Origin: Putridiphycobacter sp045107045
GTDB taxonomy: Bacteria; Bacteroidota; Bacteroidia; Flavobacteriales_D; Crocinitomicaceae
Direction: 5' to 3'
Assembly (NCBI GenBank): GCA_045107045.1
Contig: JBGCFR010000014.1
Coordinates: 1-64,000, forward strand
DNA length: 64,000 nucleotides
Part shown: piece after piece, positions 54,140 through 62,233 of the stretch
Numbering within the stretch: position 1 is the stretch's first letter
How the letters are laid out: the number at the start of each line of letters is the position of its first letter
Notes under the pieces: model-generated
The model's input: only the letters and a program-made list of their open reading frames with translations
Databases searched by the model: none
Told to the model about the DNA's origin: nothing
Program-made: the position numbers and the translations under genes

Positions 54140-54829
54140 TTACAGCCTGTAGCCAATTTTTAATCCAATATTTGGAAGCGTTCTCGACCGCTTAAAATTG
54201 TCAACTAAGGTCAGTCTGTTATTCCAAGTTTCTTGCAGCGTGCCACCTGCTGGAATAATGGATCTGGATTGCACATTTGTAGTGCTAAGTCGCATTCCTA
54301 GGTTAAAGTCGAAAGTGAAGTTTTCCCCTAAGTGTTTCTGAAACCCCCATTTAACAGTCAAACCAGTATTAAATTGATGAAATCGCATATCTGTATTAAG
54401 AAAATAGGCAAATTCATCCGGTCCATTTGGATTTTCAAAAACATCTACACCAATTGGCACATTTCTGTCGCGAATAATTAGATGGCGAAAGTCTACTTCA
54501 GCGGCAATATAACGTGTTGGTTTTTTAAAGACATAGAAACGGCTTTCCGCACTTAATTGATATCCTCGTAATTGGTCAAAATCATTTACCCTATTTCCAA
54601 CCCATGGTTGAAAAAAAGAGGGAATGATTCCAGCGCCAAATTGCAAACTGACATCCTCATTAACCTTTGACTCAACATACAAGCCAATGGCTGGAGTTGT
54701 AGAAAAAATATCACCTAAATTAATCTTAACTATTTTCTTAGAATCCTTAAAACTGTAATCTTCGAATGTATTTTGACAGATTGAAAAGAAAGAAAGAGTA
54801 GTCAAAATAAATGTGGTCAAATTTTTCAT
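54140..54829 (-). CDS. Predicted outer-membrane beta-barrel protein
   Basis: The 229-residue protein has a signal peptide (MKNLTTFILTTLSFFSICQ). Barrel-like strands follow (SKKIVKINLGDIF, GYQLSAESRFYVF, FNTGLTVKWGFQKHLG), ending LPNIGLKIGYRL. It resembles DUF3575-type outer-membrane proteins. It is the third gene of an operon with the split LVIVD lipoproteins (26 bp gap). The same pairing of LVIVD lipoprotein and barrel gene occurs at 10267-12215, although the barrels themselves look different. Confidence 0.72.
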   Translation of the reverse strand: MKNLTTFILTTLSFFSICQNTFEDYSFKDSKKIVKINLGDIFSTTPAIGLYVESKVNEDVSLQFGAGIIPSFFQPWVGNRVNDFDQLRGYQLSAESRFYVFKKPTRYIAAEVDFRHLIIRDRNVPIGVDVFENPNGPDEFAYFLNTDMRFHQFNTGLTVKWGFQKHLGENFTFDFNLGMRLSTTNVQSRSIIPAGGTLQETWNNRLTLVDNFKRSRTLPNIGLKIGYRL

Positions 54830-54855
54830 GGTTATGATTTTTATAGTGAATATTT

Positions 54856-55650
54856 TTATTGAATGCTGATTTCCGATTTCAGAACTAAATCGAATGGATT
54901 GGAATTATCGAATTGATAAATCGCATCTAGTCCTAATACAATCAATAGATCGTTGTCGGTTGATATTACATCTCTTGCATTAATTTCAGTATAATGCATT
55001 GTTTCAATAGTGTTTTCAATATCTGATATATCATATCCTTTTAATCCATCATATCCATCACAAACGTACATTACGGTAGCATCTTCATTAGAAAACCCTA
55101 ATCCGTAAGGATTGATTAATTCAATTGAACTACGCAATTCAGGATTAGTAATAGTTGAAATATCAATAATATTAAGTTGATTAACACTTCCGCCGCATGG
55201 TGTTCCACCTCTAACAGTTGAAAACGCGTGATTACTATTTGCAATCACAGGATCGCATGCAGTCACATGCTCAAATTCTGACATTTCTACAATGTTAACA
55301 GGGTCTGTAGCACTTAATATTTTTACACCATTAGTAGTTCCAATAAATATGGTTTCTTCAAGGCTATATATCGTTTCGATACCATATCCTAAATTAACCG
55401 TGTTTACTAATTGTGGTACTTCAGAGTTTTTAATGTCAAATACTTTTACTGATTTGAAATCTAGTGTATAAAGATAATCTCCAACAATAGTAAATTGAGC
55501 TAATGATCCTCCAACTCCAGTTGAGTTAACGCTTGCATTTTTAGTAACATTAATTGGGGCTTGAGCCGTAGGCGTTACAACTTCTTTTTCGCAACTTGTA
55601 AATGCAAACAATGCAATTCCAATGATTAAATATGTTTTTAAATTTTTCAT
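54856..55650 (-). CDS. LVIVD-repeat lipoprotein, C-terminal-half form
   Basis: The 264-residue lipoprotein has its own signal and lipobox FTSC (Cys20). From about residue 48 it aligns with the C-terminal half of the 425-residue LVIVD lipoprotein at 10267. Matching segments include GSLAQFTIVGDYLYTLD with GSITKFSLLNDFLYVMD, EHVTACDPVI with QHANACDPVV, and VCDGYDGLKGYDISD with VCDGTSGLKIFDATD. Its partner half is encoded 7 bp upstream. It is probably one half of a two-chain propeller on the envelope. The function is unknown. Confidence 0.78.
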   Translation of the reverse strand: MKNLKTYLIIGIALFAFTSCEKEVVTPTAQAPINVTKNASVNSTGVGGSLAQFTIVGDYLYTLDFKSVKVFDIKNSEVPQLVNTVNLGYGIETIYSLEETIFIGTTNGVKILSATDPVNIVEMSEFEHVTACDPVIANSNHAFSTVRGGTPCGGSVNQLNIIDISTITNPELRSSIELINPYGLGFSNEDATVMYVCDGYDGLKGYDISDIENTIETMHYTEINARDVISTDNDLLIVLGLDAIYQFDNSNPFDLVLKSEISIQ

Positions 55651-55657
55651 TATATTT

Positions 55658-56176
55658 TTATTTAGAACAACCAGGGTTCGTTAATACTACTTTTTCCCAT
55701 CTTAAAACAACTCCTTTTGAAGGATCAACACATTCAAACTGTCCAGCTTGATCAGGAAATAATTGCGTCGGGAATACCGATTTAATTCTGTTTTTATAAA
55801 TTGGAGCACTCGGCTGACTAATATCAAACAATACCATGTCTGAAATGTTATCGGCGTATAAGATGTTATTTCTAACTGAAAAATCCATATTTCCAGGAAT
55901 ACCAATAAAAGATAATTTTACAGGTGCAGAAGGGTTAGAATTGTCAAAAATATGAATGCCTTTCGATTGATCGTTTACCAATAAATAGTTTTCGTAAACA
56001 TAAATTTTACCAGGCATTTCCAAAGGTTCATCTTCATTTATTTCAATGCGTTCAATGGTTTCGACTGAGGTGTAAATAGGTTTAAAACCAATTACTTCCT
56101 TTTCTTTGTTTTTATTGCACGCATTCAAAGAAAGAACAGCGACAAGTAGTACAAAGGGTACAATAATTCTTTTCAT
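55658..56176 (-). CDS. LVIVD-repeat lipoprotein, N-terminal-half form
   Basis: The 172-residue lipoprotein has lipobox LNAC (Cys20). Its body matches the N-terminal half of the LVIVD lipoprotein at 10267: YVYENYLLVNDQSKGIHIFDNSNPSAPV corresponds to the KDNFLFILDNFKGIYIIDNSNPSAPI region, and VDPSKGVVLRWE to IDHSKGIITGWT. It ends shortly after, at TNPGCSK, where the single-gene form continues. It is first in a three-gene operon with a candidate ECF promoter 32 bp upstream. Confidence 0.78.
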   Translation of the reverse strand: MKRIIVPFVLLVAVLSLNACNKNKEKEVIGFKPIYTSVETIERIEINEDEPLEMPGKIYVYENYLLVNDQSKGIHIFDNSNPSAPVKLSFIGIPGNMDFSVRNNILYADNISDMVLFDISQPSAPIYKNRIKSVFPTQLFPDQAGQFECVDPSKGVVLRWEKVVLTNPGCSK

Positions 56177-56208
56177 AATTTTATTTTTAAATGATTATTC
56201 AATTGAAA

Positions 56209-56234
56209 GTCGAAGATTAAATCAATTACCCCTA
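56209..56234 (-). promoter_or_regulatory. Candidate ECF promoter (site B), upstream of the split-LVIVD operon
   Basis: On the minus strand: TAGGGGTA (56234-56227), 14 bases, CGAC (56212-56209), then 32 bases to the ATG at 56176. It lies in the 117-bp gap after the DUF4249 gene. Confidence 0.65.
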
Positions 56235-56293
56235 CTCTAAATTCTATTTTTTTAATAGAACTAGTTTTTGATAGAAAATGTGAACTATTAATC

Positions 56294-57085
56294 TTACAAG
56301 GTGTCTGAGATAGTGTCTGAACTTAAGCCATAAGTTACGCCGTAAAATTCATTTGGATAGAAACGAGGGGGGTTAACAAAGAGACTAGAAGTTGCAATTG
56401 TTTCAGAGTATTCTTTCAATGCAATAAGGTACTGTGCAACCTGATTTGAAATAGCAATCGCCTCAATTTTTATTACTTTACCTGAATCTAATGATGAGAA
56501 TTCATTGTCACTAATCAATAATTCATTTTGCCCTGGTTCAATTTCGTAAATTGGTAAGTTATTGTTGTCAACTGTTTCTTGCCACATGGTCTGCATTGTA
56601 ATTGAGTCGAAAAATGAATCAAATACTTTTAAGATAACATATTGATTAGCTGTTGTGCTAAGATCTATTGAAATCGAATGGTAAAAGTTAGAGAAGTTGA
56701 TTTTTACACTATCAATATTTATAGGCTCAGGCATAATGTGACTCATTTCTAAAATTGATGTATCGACTTTATATTTAACTAAAAATACCTCACCATTATT
56801 GCACGAGAAAGGGATAATGGATGCATAAGTGCCAGAATCATTGCCAATAAATGAATAGGTCAAGCCAAGTTGTTCTAATTCTACCGAAGCATTTAAAATT
56901 GGCGGTGCAATGGTATCATTTATGTTTGAGCTATAAAATAAATCAAACGTTTGAAATTCAACCTGATCAGAGATATAGCCATTTACGATTACTTTTGGCG
57001 CCAATTGTTTATTCACTACAATTGGATGTTTATTACAACCTAGTACCAATAAAATAAATAATATGAGAATAACAATTCGCTTCAA
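56294..57085 (-). CDS. DUF4249-like surface lipoprotein
   Basis: The 263-residue lipoprotein has lipobox VLGC with Cys near residue 17 and the DUF4249-style opening APKVIVNGYISDQVEFQTF. Later segments YLIALKEYSETIATSS and FYPNEFYGVTYGL correspond to the second conserved domain. It starts 3 bp after the TonB receptor gene ends, the standard receptor-lipoprotein pairing. It is shorter and more divergent than the homologue at 52436. Confidence 0.8.
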   Translation of the reverse strand: MKRIVILILFILLVLGCNKHPIVVNKQLAPKVIVNGYISDQVEFQTFDLFYSSNINDTIAPPILNASVELEQLGLTYSFIGNDSGTYASIIPFSCNNGEVFLVKYKVDTSILEMSHIMPEPINIDSVKINFSNFYHSISIDLSTTANQYVILKVFDSFFDSITMQTMWQETVDNNNLPIYEIEPGQNELLISDNEFSSLDSGKVIKIEAIAISNQVAQYLIALKEYSETIATSSLFVNPPRFYPNEFYGVTYGLSSDTISDTL

Positions 57086-57088
57086 AAT

Positions 57089-59632
57089 CTAAATTTTAAT
57101 GAAATAGTATAGGTAAACATTTGCTGGGATAAAATTTTGTTGATTAAAAACAAGTTTGTTTTCAATATTTGTTAAATAGGTATTAGAAATATTGGATCGG
57201 TTATATATGTTAGTAATAGTTAGCATAAAATAGCCGCGGTTTTTTTGTTTTTTAATTCCTAATGTTCTTTTAATAGAAATATCTAACCTATGATGAATAG
57301 GCAGACTGCTAGTGTTTTTTGAGGCGTCATAAATAGGATACTCAACACCATTAACTTCATACTTTGCAGCAGGTAAAGTGATTGCTGTAGGGGAATGAAA
57401 AACAAAGTTTGTTCCGAATTCCCATTTCTTCGACCGAATATAATATTGGCTTGCGGACAGGTAATGTGTTCGGCTATAATCAGGTGAGTATGGAGCACCA
57501 TTATTAATACCGTCTATTTTTTGTAGGCTGTAATTATAATTATAGGACAATTTAGCTGAGAATTTTTTAGTTTTTTGATATTGAGCCGTAAATTCTCCAC
57601 CAAAAGTGTTTAAGTGCCCACTAAGTATTCGACTTTCAATGCTAGATAGATTTGAATAATCAACAATTGCAAAATCTATTACATGATTCACAAAACGGTA
57701 ATATAGAATTGAGGAAATGGATAGGTTTTTTTCCTTTCTATGAAGACCAAAAGAGGTTTGGTAGTTGCGCTCAGGACGTAAATATTTTGAAGAATTAACC
57801 CAAATTTGAACAGGTAATATTCGTGTATTGTAATTTAGAATATGGGTAAATTGGGTGGCAACATTTGCAGACCATTGCAAAACACTTTTCGGGTTTAATT
57901 GGTAGGACAGCAAAAACCTTGGGTCTAAAGATAATTTAAAATCGTATAGTTTATCTTTAGTGTAAATTACAGTCTCATAAGAATAATTTGGTCTTAAAAA
58001 GTTTGAAGTATCTTGTTTACCGATATGATGATGAAATGGTAAACGAACACCAACATTTAGCGTTAGTTTCGGATTGATTTTCTGATTTAGTGAGGCATAA
58101 AGTCCAGTTTCATAACTGTTTCTATTTAAAAAAACGGTTTCATCAATTTGCTCGTTATTTTGCGTTCTTGTATTTAAAATGGATGCACCAAATTTAAGTT
58201 TACTTCTATTCGATATGAAATAGGATACATCATACTTTGCTTGACTAGAGATAATTTTTTGTCCAAAGTCTAAATCCTGTTCATTATTGTTGTAGTTAAA
58301 AATACTATTGATGAGAGTCAAATTTGTAAACAATTTATCGGACAAAATTTTGTTCCACCTAAAAGAAAAAGCATTGTTTCCCCATGAAAATGAACCATCA
58401 TCACTTATTATCCTGTCACTTCCAATATAACTTGTTAAATAGATTCTATTATCAAAATTTACTTTATAATTGAGTTTAACGGTAATATCATAAAAGTCAG
58501 GGTTTGGAAGTTTTGACGCAGGTAAAAAACTAATAGCATTTAAAGCATTAAATGAGCGTCTTCCAGAGATATAAAAAGAAGCTTTATTCTTAATAATTGG
58601 TCCTTCAAGACTTATGTGGGGGACACTTGCTCCTAAACCTCCTGATGCTTGAAATTTAGTTAGATTACCTTCCTTGGTATATATCTGTAATATGGATGAG
58701 TTACGAATCCCAAAATTGGCAGGTATGTAATCCTTATAAATATTTACTGATTTAACAGCATTTGTATTAATAACTGAGTTAATACCAAGTAAATGATTGG
58801 GGTGATAAATGGGTATTTCATCTAATAGAATTAGATTATTTCCATTGTCCAGCCCTCTAACTTGGTAAGAGGAGGAGCCATCATATAAAGGTTGAATGCC
58901 AGCAATATTCTGAATATACTTCGTCACATCTGGTAATCCATTTGATGATGGCATTTGTTCCAGTAGCTTAGGATTGATTGATATTTTGTTCAAGTCAATT
59001 GATATGTCCGACTCCTTTTGATTTTTTTGATTCTTTTCATCCACCACATCAATCACTGTCAAAAGTAGAGTATCCTCTTCAAGTTCAAAATTCAACTTGG
59101 TATTCTGTTCTATAATAATTCTTTTCTTGATGGGTTTCATGCCAATATAGTCAGCTATTACATCAAATTCACCTTTTTTCAGCTCAATATAATAGTAACC
59201 ATAAGCATTAGAATTACAACCAATATTTAGTGCCGGAAAATAAAGTCTAGCACCAATTAATTTTTCTTTTGATTGTTTGTCCACTAAAAAACCACTAAGG
59301 CTTAATTTACCGCTTGGATTTTTTGTAACAGCATAAATAGTGATTTGATTTGCGATTTCCTTAAACTGTAGCTGTGTTTCAAGTAAAATTGATGACAGCA
59401 CCATTTGCAAAGGTTGATTGTTAAAAGATTGAGATACTTTCTTTTTTTCTTGTCTAATATCATTCAAATTGTAGGAGAATGAAATGCCAATTTTACTTTC
59501 AATGGTTTTTAAGCAGTGATAAACAGATTGATTCTTAAACTTAACGCTGATTTTTTGATCGAGTATATGCTGGGCAGAGGCTACAGAGGAGTAGGCTAGG
59601 AAAAATATAGTGACCCATATGACATTTCTCAT
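57089..59632 (-). CDS. TonB-dependent receptor with N-terminal STN signalling domain
   Basis: The 847-residue outer-membrane receptor has a signal peptide (to about residue 20, SVASAQ). An STN (secretin/TonB N-terminal) domain (about 22-105) contains SVYHCLKTIESKIGISFSYN. A carboxypeptidase-regulatory-like domain (about 112-195) precedes the plug (about 220-330, YQVRGLDNGNNLILLDEIP and PANFGIRNSSILQIYT) and a barrel to the end. The STN domain passes substrate occupancy to the FecR-like protein, whose gene overlaps its start by one base. The substrate is unknown. Iron citrate is the classic case, but SusC-like glycans or peptides are possible. Confidence 0.93.
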   Translation of the reverse strand: MRNVIWVTIFFLAYSSVASAQHILDQKISVKFKNQSVYHCLKTIESKIGISFSYNLNDIRQEKKKVSQSFNNQPLQMVLSSILLETQLQFKEIANQITIYAVTKNPSGKLSLSGFLVDKQSKEKLIGARLYFPALNIGCNSNAYGYYYIELKKGEFDVIADYIGMKPIKKRIIIEQNTKLNFELEEDTLLLTVIDVVDEKNQKNQKESDISIDLNKISINPKLLEQMPSSNGLPDVTKYIQNIAGIQPLYDGSSSYQVRGLDNGNNLILLDEIPIYHPNHLLGINSVINTNAVKSVNIYKDYIPANFGIRNSSILQIYTKEGNLTKFQASGGLGASVPHISLEGPIIKNKASFYISGRRSFNALNAISFLPASKLPNPDFYDITVKLNYKVNFDNRIYLTSYIGSDRIISDDGSFSWGNNAFSFRWNKILSDKLFTNLTLINSIFNYNNNEQDLDFGQKIISSQAKYDVSYFISNRSKLKFGASILNTRTQNNEQIDETVFLNRNSYETGLYASLNQKINPKLTLNVGVRLPFHHHIGKQDTSNFLRPNYSYETVIYTKDKLYDFKLSLDPRFLLSYQLNPKSVLQWSANVATQFTHILNYNTRILPVQIWVNSSKYLRPERNYQTSFGLHRKEKNLSISSILYYRFVNHVIDFAIVDYSNLSSIESRILSGHLNTFGGEFTAQYQKTKKFSAKLSYNYNYSLQKIDGINNGAPYSPDYSRTHYLSASQYYIRSKKWEFGTNFVFHSPTAITLPAAKYEVNGVEYPIYDASKNTSSLPIHHRLDISIKRTLGIKKQKNRGYFMLTITNIYNRSNISNTYLTNIENKLVFNQQNFIPANVYLYYFIKI

Positions 59633-60564
59633 TATTTTAAGATAAATCTATTGTTCTCTTTCGAAAACTCTAAATTACAACTTAAAACTAAAGCTTCAAT
59701 AATTCCGTCAATTTTTTGATTACTAAATGACCCACTAAATGAACAATGGTCAGATTCAATATTTGAATCAATAACATCTCCATAGAATGATTCTAAGAAT
59801 TTTATCACTGTTGGAATTGGTGTATTTTCAAAATAAAATTCACCAGTATTCCATGACAAATCGTTCATATTAACATCCGTTTTTTGTGAAATTTTTATAC
59901 CATCTGACCAAGCAGATTCACCTACGGCTAATTTAATTTTGGTGTTCTTTAATGTCAGCGCTACTAACCCAGTTTTCACATCAACTTGTGTTTTTTCTTC
60001 GAAAGTATTAACATTGAATGATGTACCTAAAACAGTAACATTTCCATAATCAGTATTAATTGTAAATGGATTATTTTCATTTCTAAATACATTAAAAAAG
60101 GCTTCTCCGTTTAATTCAACATCACGATTATTTTCAAAGTCTGGGTGATAGGCCAATGTCGTATTTTTTGCTAAATCAACTACTGAACCATCAGGCAATT
60201 CAATTTGTTTAGCTGCTAATTCATCATTTTTGAAAACGATAAATTCTGATTTCTGTTTATTAAAAAGTTGAAACCCTGTAATGCCCAGTATTATTGCAAT
60301 GCTAGCAGCAATACCGTACTTTAATATAGGTCGTAACGTAAATCTAGTTTCTTTTTGGTCATCAATCCTTTGCGACATTTTGCGCCAACCTTTAGAGGTG
60401 TCGAACTCTACGGACTGGTATCCTTCGGTAGAAGCCATAGTATTCTCAATAGCGATATATTCACTTTCGTTTAGTACTTTCCATTTAAGCAACTGCGTTT
60501 GCTCATCATCCGTTAATGGGAAGCCAGAAAAGTGCTTGGCTAGTATGTCGTCTAATTGATCCAT
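59632..60564 (-). CDS. FecR-family anti-sigma factor/regulator
   Basis: The 310-residue inner-membrane protein has a cytoplasmic N-terminal region (about 1-80). One transmembrane helix lies at about 83-103 (YGIAASIAIILGITGFQLF). The periplasmic FecR domain (about 110-215) contains LPDGSVVDLAKNTTLAY and GEAFFNVFRNENNPFTI. A C-terminal DUF4974-type region contains GEFYFENTPIPTVIKFLESF. It would hold or activate the FecI-like sigma factor in response to the STN domain of the downstream receptor. A candidate ECF promoter lies directly before its start. Confidence 0.93.
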   Translation of the reverse strand: MDQLDDILAKHFSGFPLTDDEQTQLLKWKVLNESEYIAIENTMASTEGYQSVEFDTSKGWRKMSQRIDDQKETRFTLRPILKYGIAASIAIILGITGFQLFNKQKSEFIVFKNDELAAKQIELPDGSVVDLAKNTTLAYHPDFENNRDVELNGEAFFNVFRNENNPFTINTDYGNVTVLGTSFNVNTFEEKTQVDVKTGLVALTLKNTKIKLAVGESAWSDGIKISQKTDVNMNDLSWNTGEFYFENTPIPTVIKFLESFYGDVIDSNIESDHCSFSGSFSNQKIDGIIEALVLSCNLEFSKENNRFILK

Positions 60565-60573
60565 TTTTTATAT

Positions 60574-60599
60574 GTCGTTATCAATCTCATTTACCCCTA
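60574..60599 (-). promoter_or_regulatory. Candidate ECF promoter (site C), upstream of the FecR gene
   Basis: On the minus strand: TAGGGGTA (60599-60592), 14 bases, CGAC (60577-60574), then 9 bases to the ATG at 60564. The TAG of the motif is the stop codon of the sigma gene. So short a distance would give an almost leaderless mRNA. Confidence 0.65.
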
Positions 60600-61127
60600 C
60601 CGAATAAAAAGATATAATAATAAAAAGTTAAATAATTGCTCGTTTTTAATGATTGATCTTAAATGTTTAAATGCTCTTCCCATCTGATTCTCTACAGTTT
60701 TGGGCGAAATATTCAAGTCGTCAGCTATTTCTTGATATTTGAGTCCATCAATTTTACTCATCATAAAAACGACTCTTGTTTTTTCAGGAAGTTCGGAAAT
60801 TGCTTTAAATAATATTGCTCTATAATCAGGCGCATCATTGTCTTCTGTTTCTATAAAACTACTAGTATGTAAAACTTCAGTCTCATACTTTCTGACCACT
60901 TTTTTTTGTCTATGTAAGTCAATACACTTAAATTTAACTGATCGGATTAGGTAATTTTCATATTTATCAGCATCAATTTTTAAGGTTTTTCTTTTTTCCC
61001 AAAAACTATAAAGTACATCTTGGACGGTATCTTCAGATTTATCAAAATCATTCAATATAGCATTTGCATAGTTGCAAAGTGGGCTATAAAGCTGATTAAA
61101 TAATGATTGAAATTCTGACCTTGTCAT
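60597..61127 (-). CDS. FecI-like ECF sigma factor
   Basis: The 176-residue sigma factor belongs to the family expanded in Bacteroidetes. Region 2 has YSPLCNYANAILNDFDKSED and VQDVLYSFWEKRKTL. Region 4 has LPEKTRVVFMMSKIDGLKYQ and IADDLNISPKTVENQMGRAF. It is the first gene of the sigma-FecR-receptor-DUF4249 cassette, the arrangement for signal transduction from an outer-membrane receptor. It is the best candidate to recognise the shared TAGGG(G)TA-N14-CGWC elements nearby. Confidence 0.93.
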   Translation of the reverse strand: MTRSEFQSLFNQLYSPLCNYANAILNDFDKSEDTVQDVLYSFWEKRKTLKIDADKYENYLIRSVKFKCIDLHRQKKVVRKYETEVLHTSSFIETEDNDAPDYRAILFKAISELPEKTRVVFMMSKIDGLKYQEIADDLNISPKTVENQMGRAFKHLRSIIKNEQLFNFLLLYLFIR

Positions 61128-61153
61128 TAAGAATATAAAAGTATAAATTATTT

Positions 61154-62224
61154 TTATTTATTCACACTTCTCATTTCTAAAGCATACACCAAAAATGAGG
61201 CTAACCAATGACTACCCATATAATGACTCCCTACAACTTGCTTCATAGATGTTTTCAGGTGTTGATCTGCTATAAAAATTAAGGTTTCTTTTTGTTTTGG
61301 AAGATGTTTTGCCAGCCTGTAAAGACACCATGCTCTAGAAAAGTTTAAACCGTCTAAGTGCACTAATTTACCGTCTGTTCTATCTTTAACTTTTCCTGGC
61401 GCCAAAGTAAATTTTTTCTTTAAAATTTGGGGCATAAACTGCTTTATCCACTTTTTGAAAGCTTCAGGATTCAAGACTTCTGACATTAAGTTGGCTTCTT
61501 GTAGGCATGGTGACAGAAAGTCGTAGCCACTCGGTTCCCATTCAAGTGGACAATCACAATCGTTTTCAAAAAATAGTTTTGCTTTTTCAACAATCATCTT
61601 TTCTAAAGCTGCATGCTTCGTTTGTCTGGCAAAGTCTAGGGCAAACGATAGTCCAAAAGCTGTGTTGGTATGTTCACCAACACGAATAGGATAGGCTAAC
61701 TTGGGCAGAAAATTAAGATATTTTTCTACAACCAGATTGGAGAGTGGTTGCAGGTTTTTGGCCCACTGTTTCGCGTTAGGATGATTGCTTTCGTTTAAAG
61801 ATAACTGTAATTTTAAAAGCCAAGTCCAGCCATAAGTCCGTTCAAAATTTGTATTATTTGGACTTGAAAAAAAATCTTTTTCAGCTTCAATTTTTTCACG
61901 AGTGAAGGTAATTTGCCAATGATTAGCAATGTTTTGACTCAAGTCAGTGCCTGGAAAGTCATTCATAAACTTGGTGAGCAACCAATGGCCATGAACTGAA
62001 GAATGCCAATCAAAGCAGCCATAAAATGCAGGTCGTAATGTTTTAGGGTTTTTTAAATCACTGTCACTATTTAAAACTTGACCTAATTTGTTGGGGTACT
62101 CTTTTTCAATGCAACCAAGCGGTACGTCAGCCAAACGACTTGCTTTTTCGTAATTTAACTCGAATTTCTGCGAGGAGGCTGTTAAAAGAAAACTAATAAA
62201 TAGCGAACTAAAAATGAATTTCAT
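61154..62224 (-). CDS. DUF2891 family exported protein
   Basis: The 356-residue protein has a signal peptide (MKFIFSSLFISFLLTASSQ). The alpha-helical body contains conserved segments RPAFYGCFDWHSSVHGHWLL, YGWTWLLKLQLSL, REHTNTAFGLSFAL-like VGEHTNTAFGLSFAL, CPLEWEPSGYDFLSPC and VGSHYMGSHWLASF. This pattern, rich in Trp/His and resembling an (alpha/alpha) barrel, matches DUF2891, whose biochemical role is not established. It lies 26 bp upstream of the FecI-like gene and 9 bp downstream of the DUF58 gene. Confidence 0.85.
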   Translation of the reverse strand: MKFIFSSLFISFLLTASSQKFELNYEKASRLADVPLGCIEKEYPNKLGQVLNSDSDLKNPKTLRPAFYGCFDWHSSVHGHWLLTKFMNDFPGTDLSQNIANHWQITFTREKIEAEKDFFSSPNNTNFERTYGWTWLLKLQLSLNESNHPNAKQWAKNLQPLSNLVVEKYLNFLPKLAYPIRVGEHTNTAFGLSFALDFARQTKHAALEKMIVEKAKLFFENDCDCPLEWEPSGYDFLSPCLQEANLMSEVLNPEAFKKWIKQFMPQILKKKFTLAPGKVKDRTDGKLVHLDGLNFSRAWCLYRLAKHLPKQKETLIFIADQHLKTSMKQVVGSHYMGSHWLASFLVYALEMRSVNK

Positions 62225-62233
62225 ATATTTTTT

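Noticed and set aside
54856..56176. Split LVIVD genes as a simple frameshift or sequencing error
   Set aside because: The second half begins with a complete lipoprotein signal peptide and lipobox of its own, which an error in one gene would not create.
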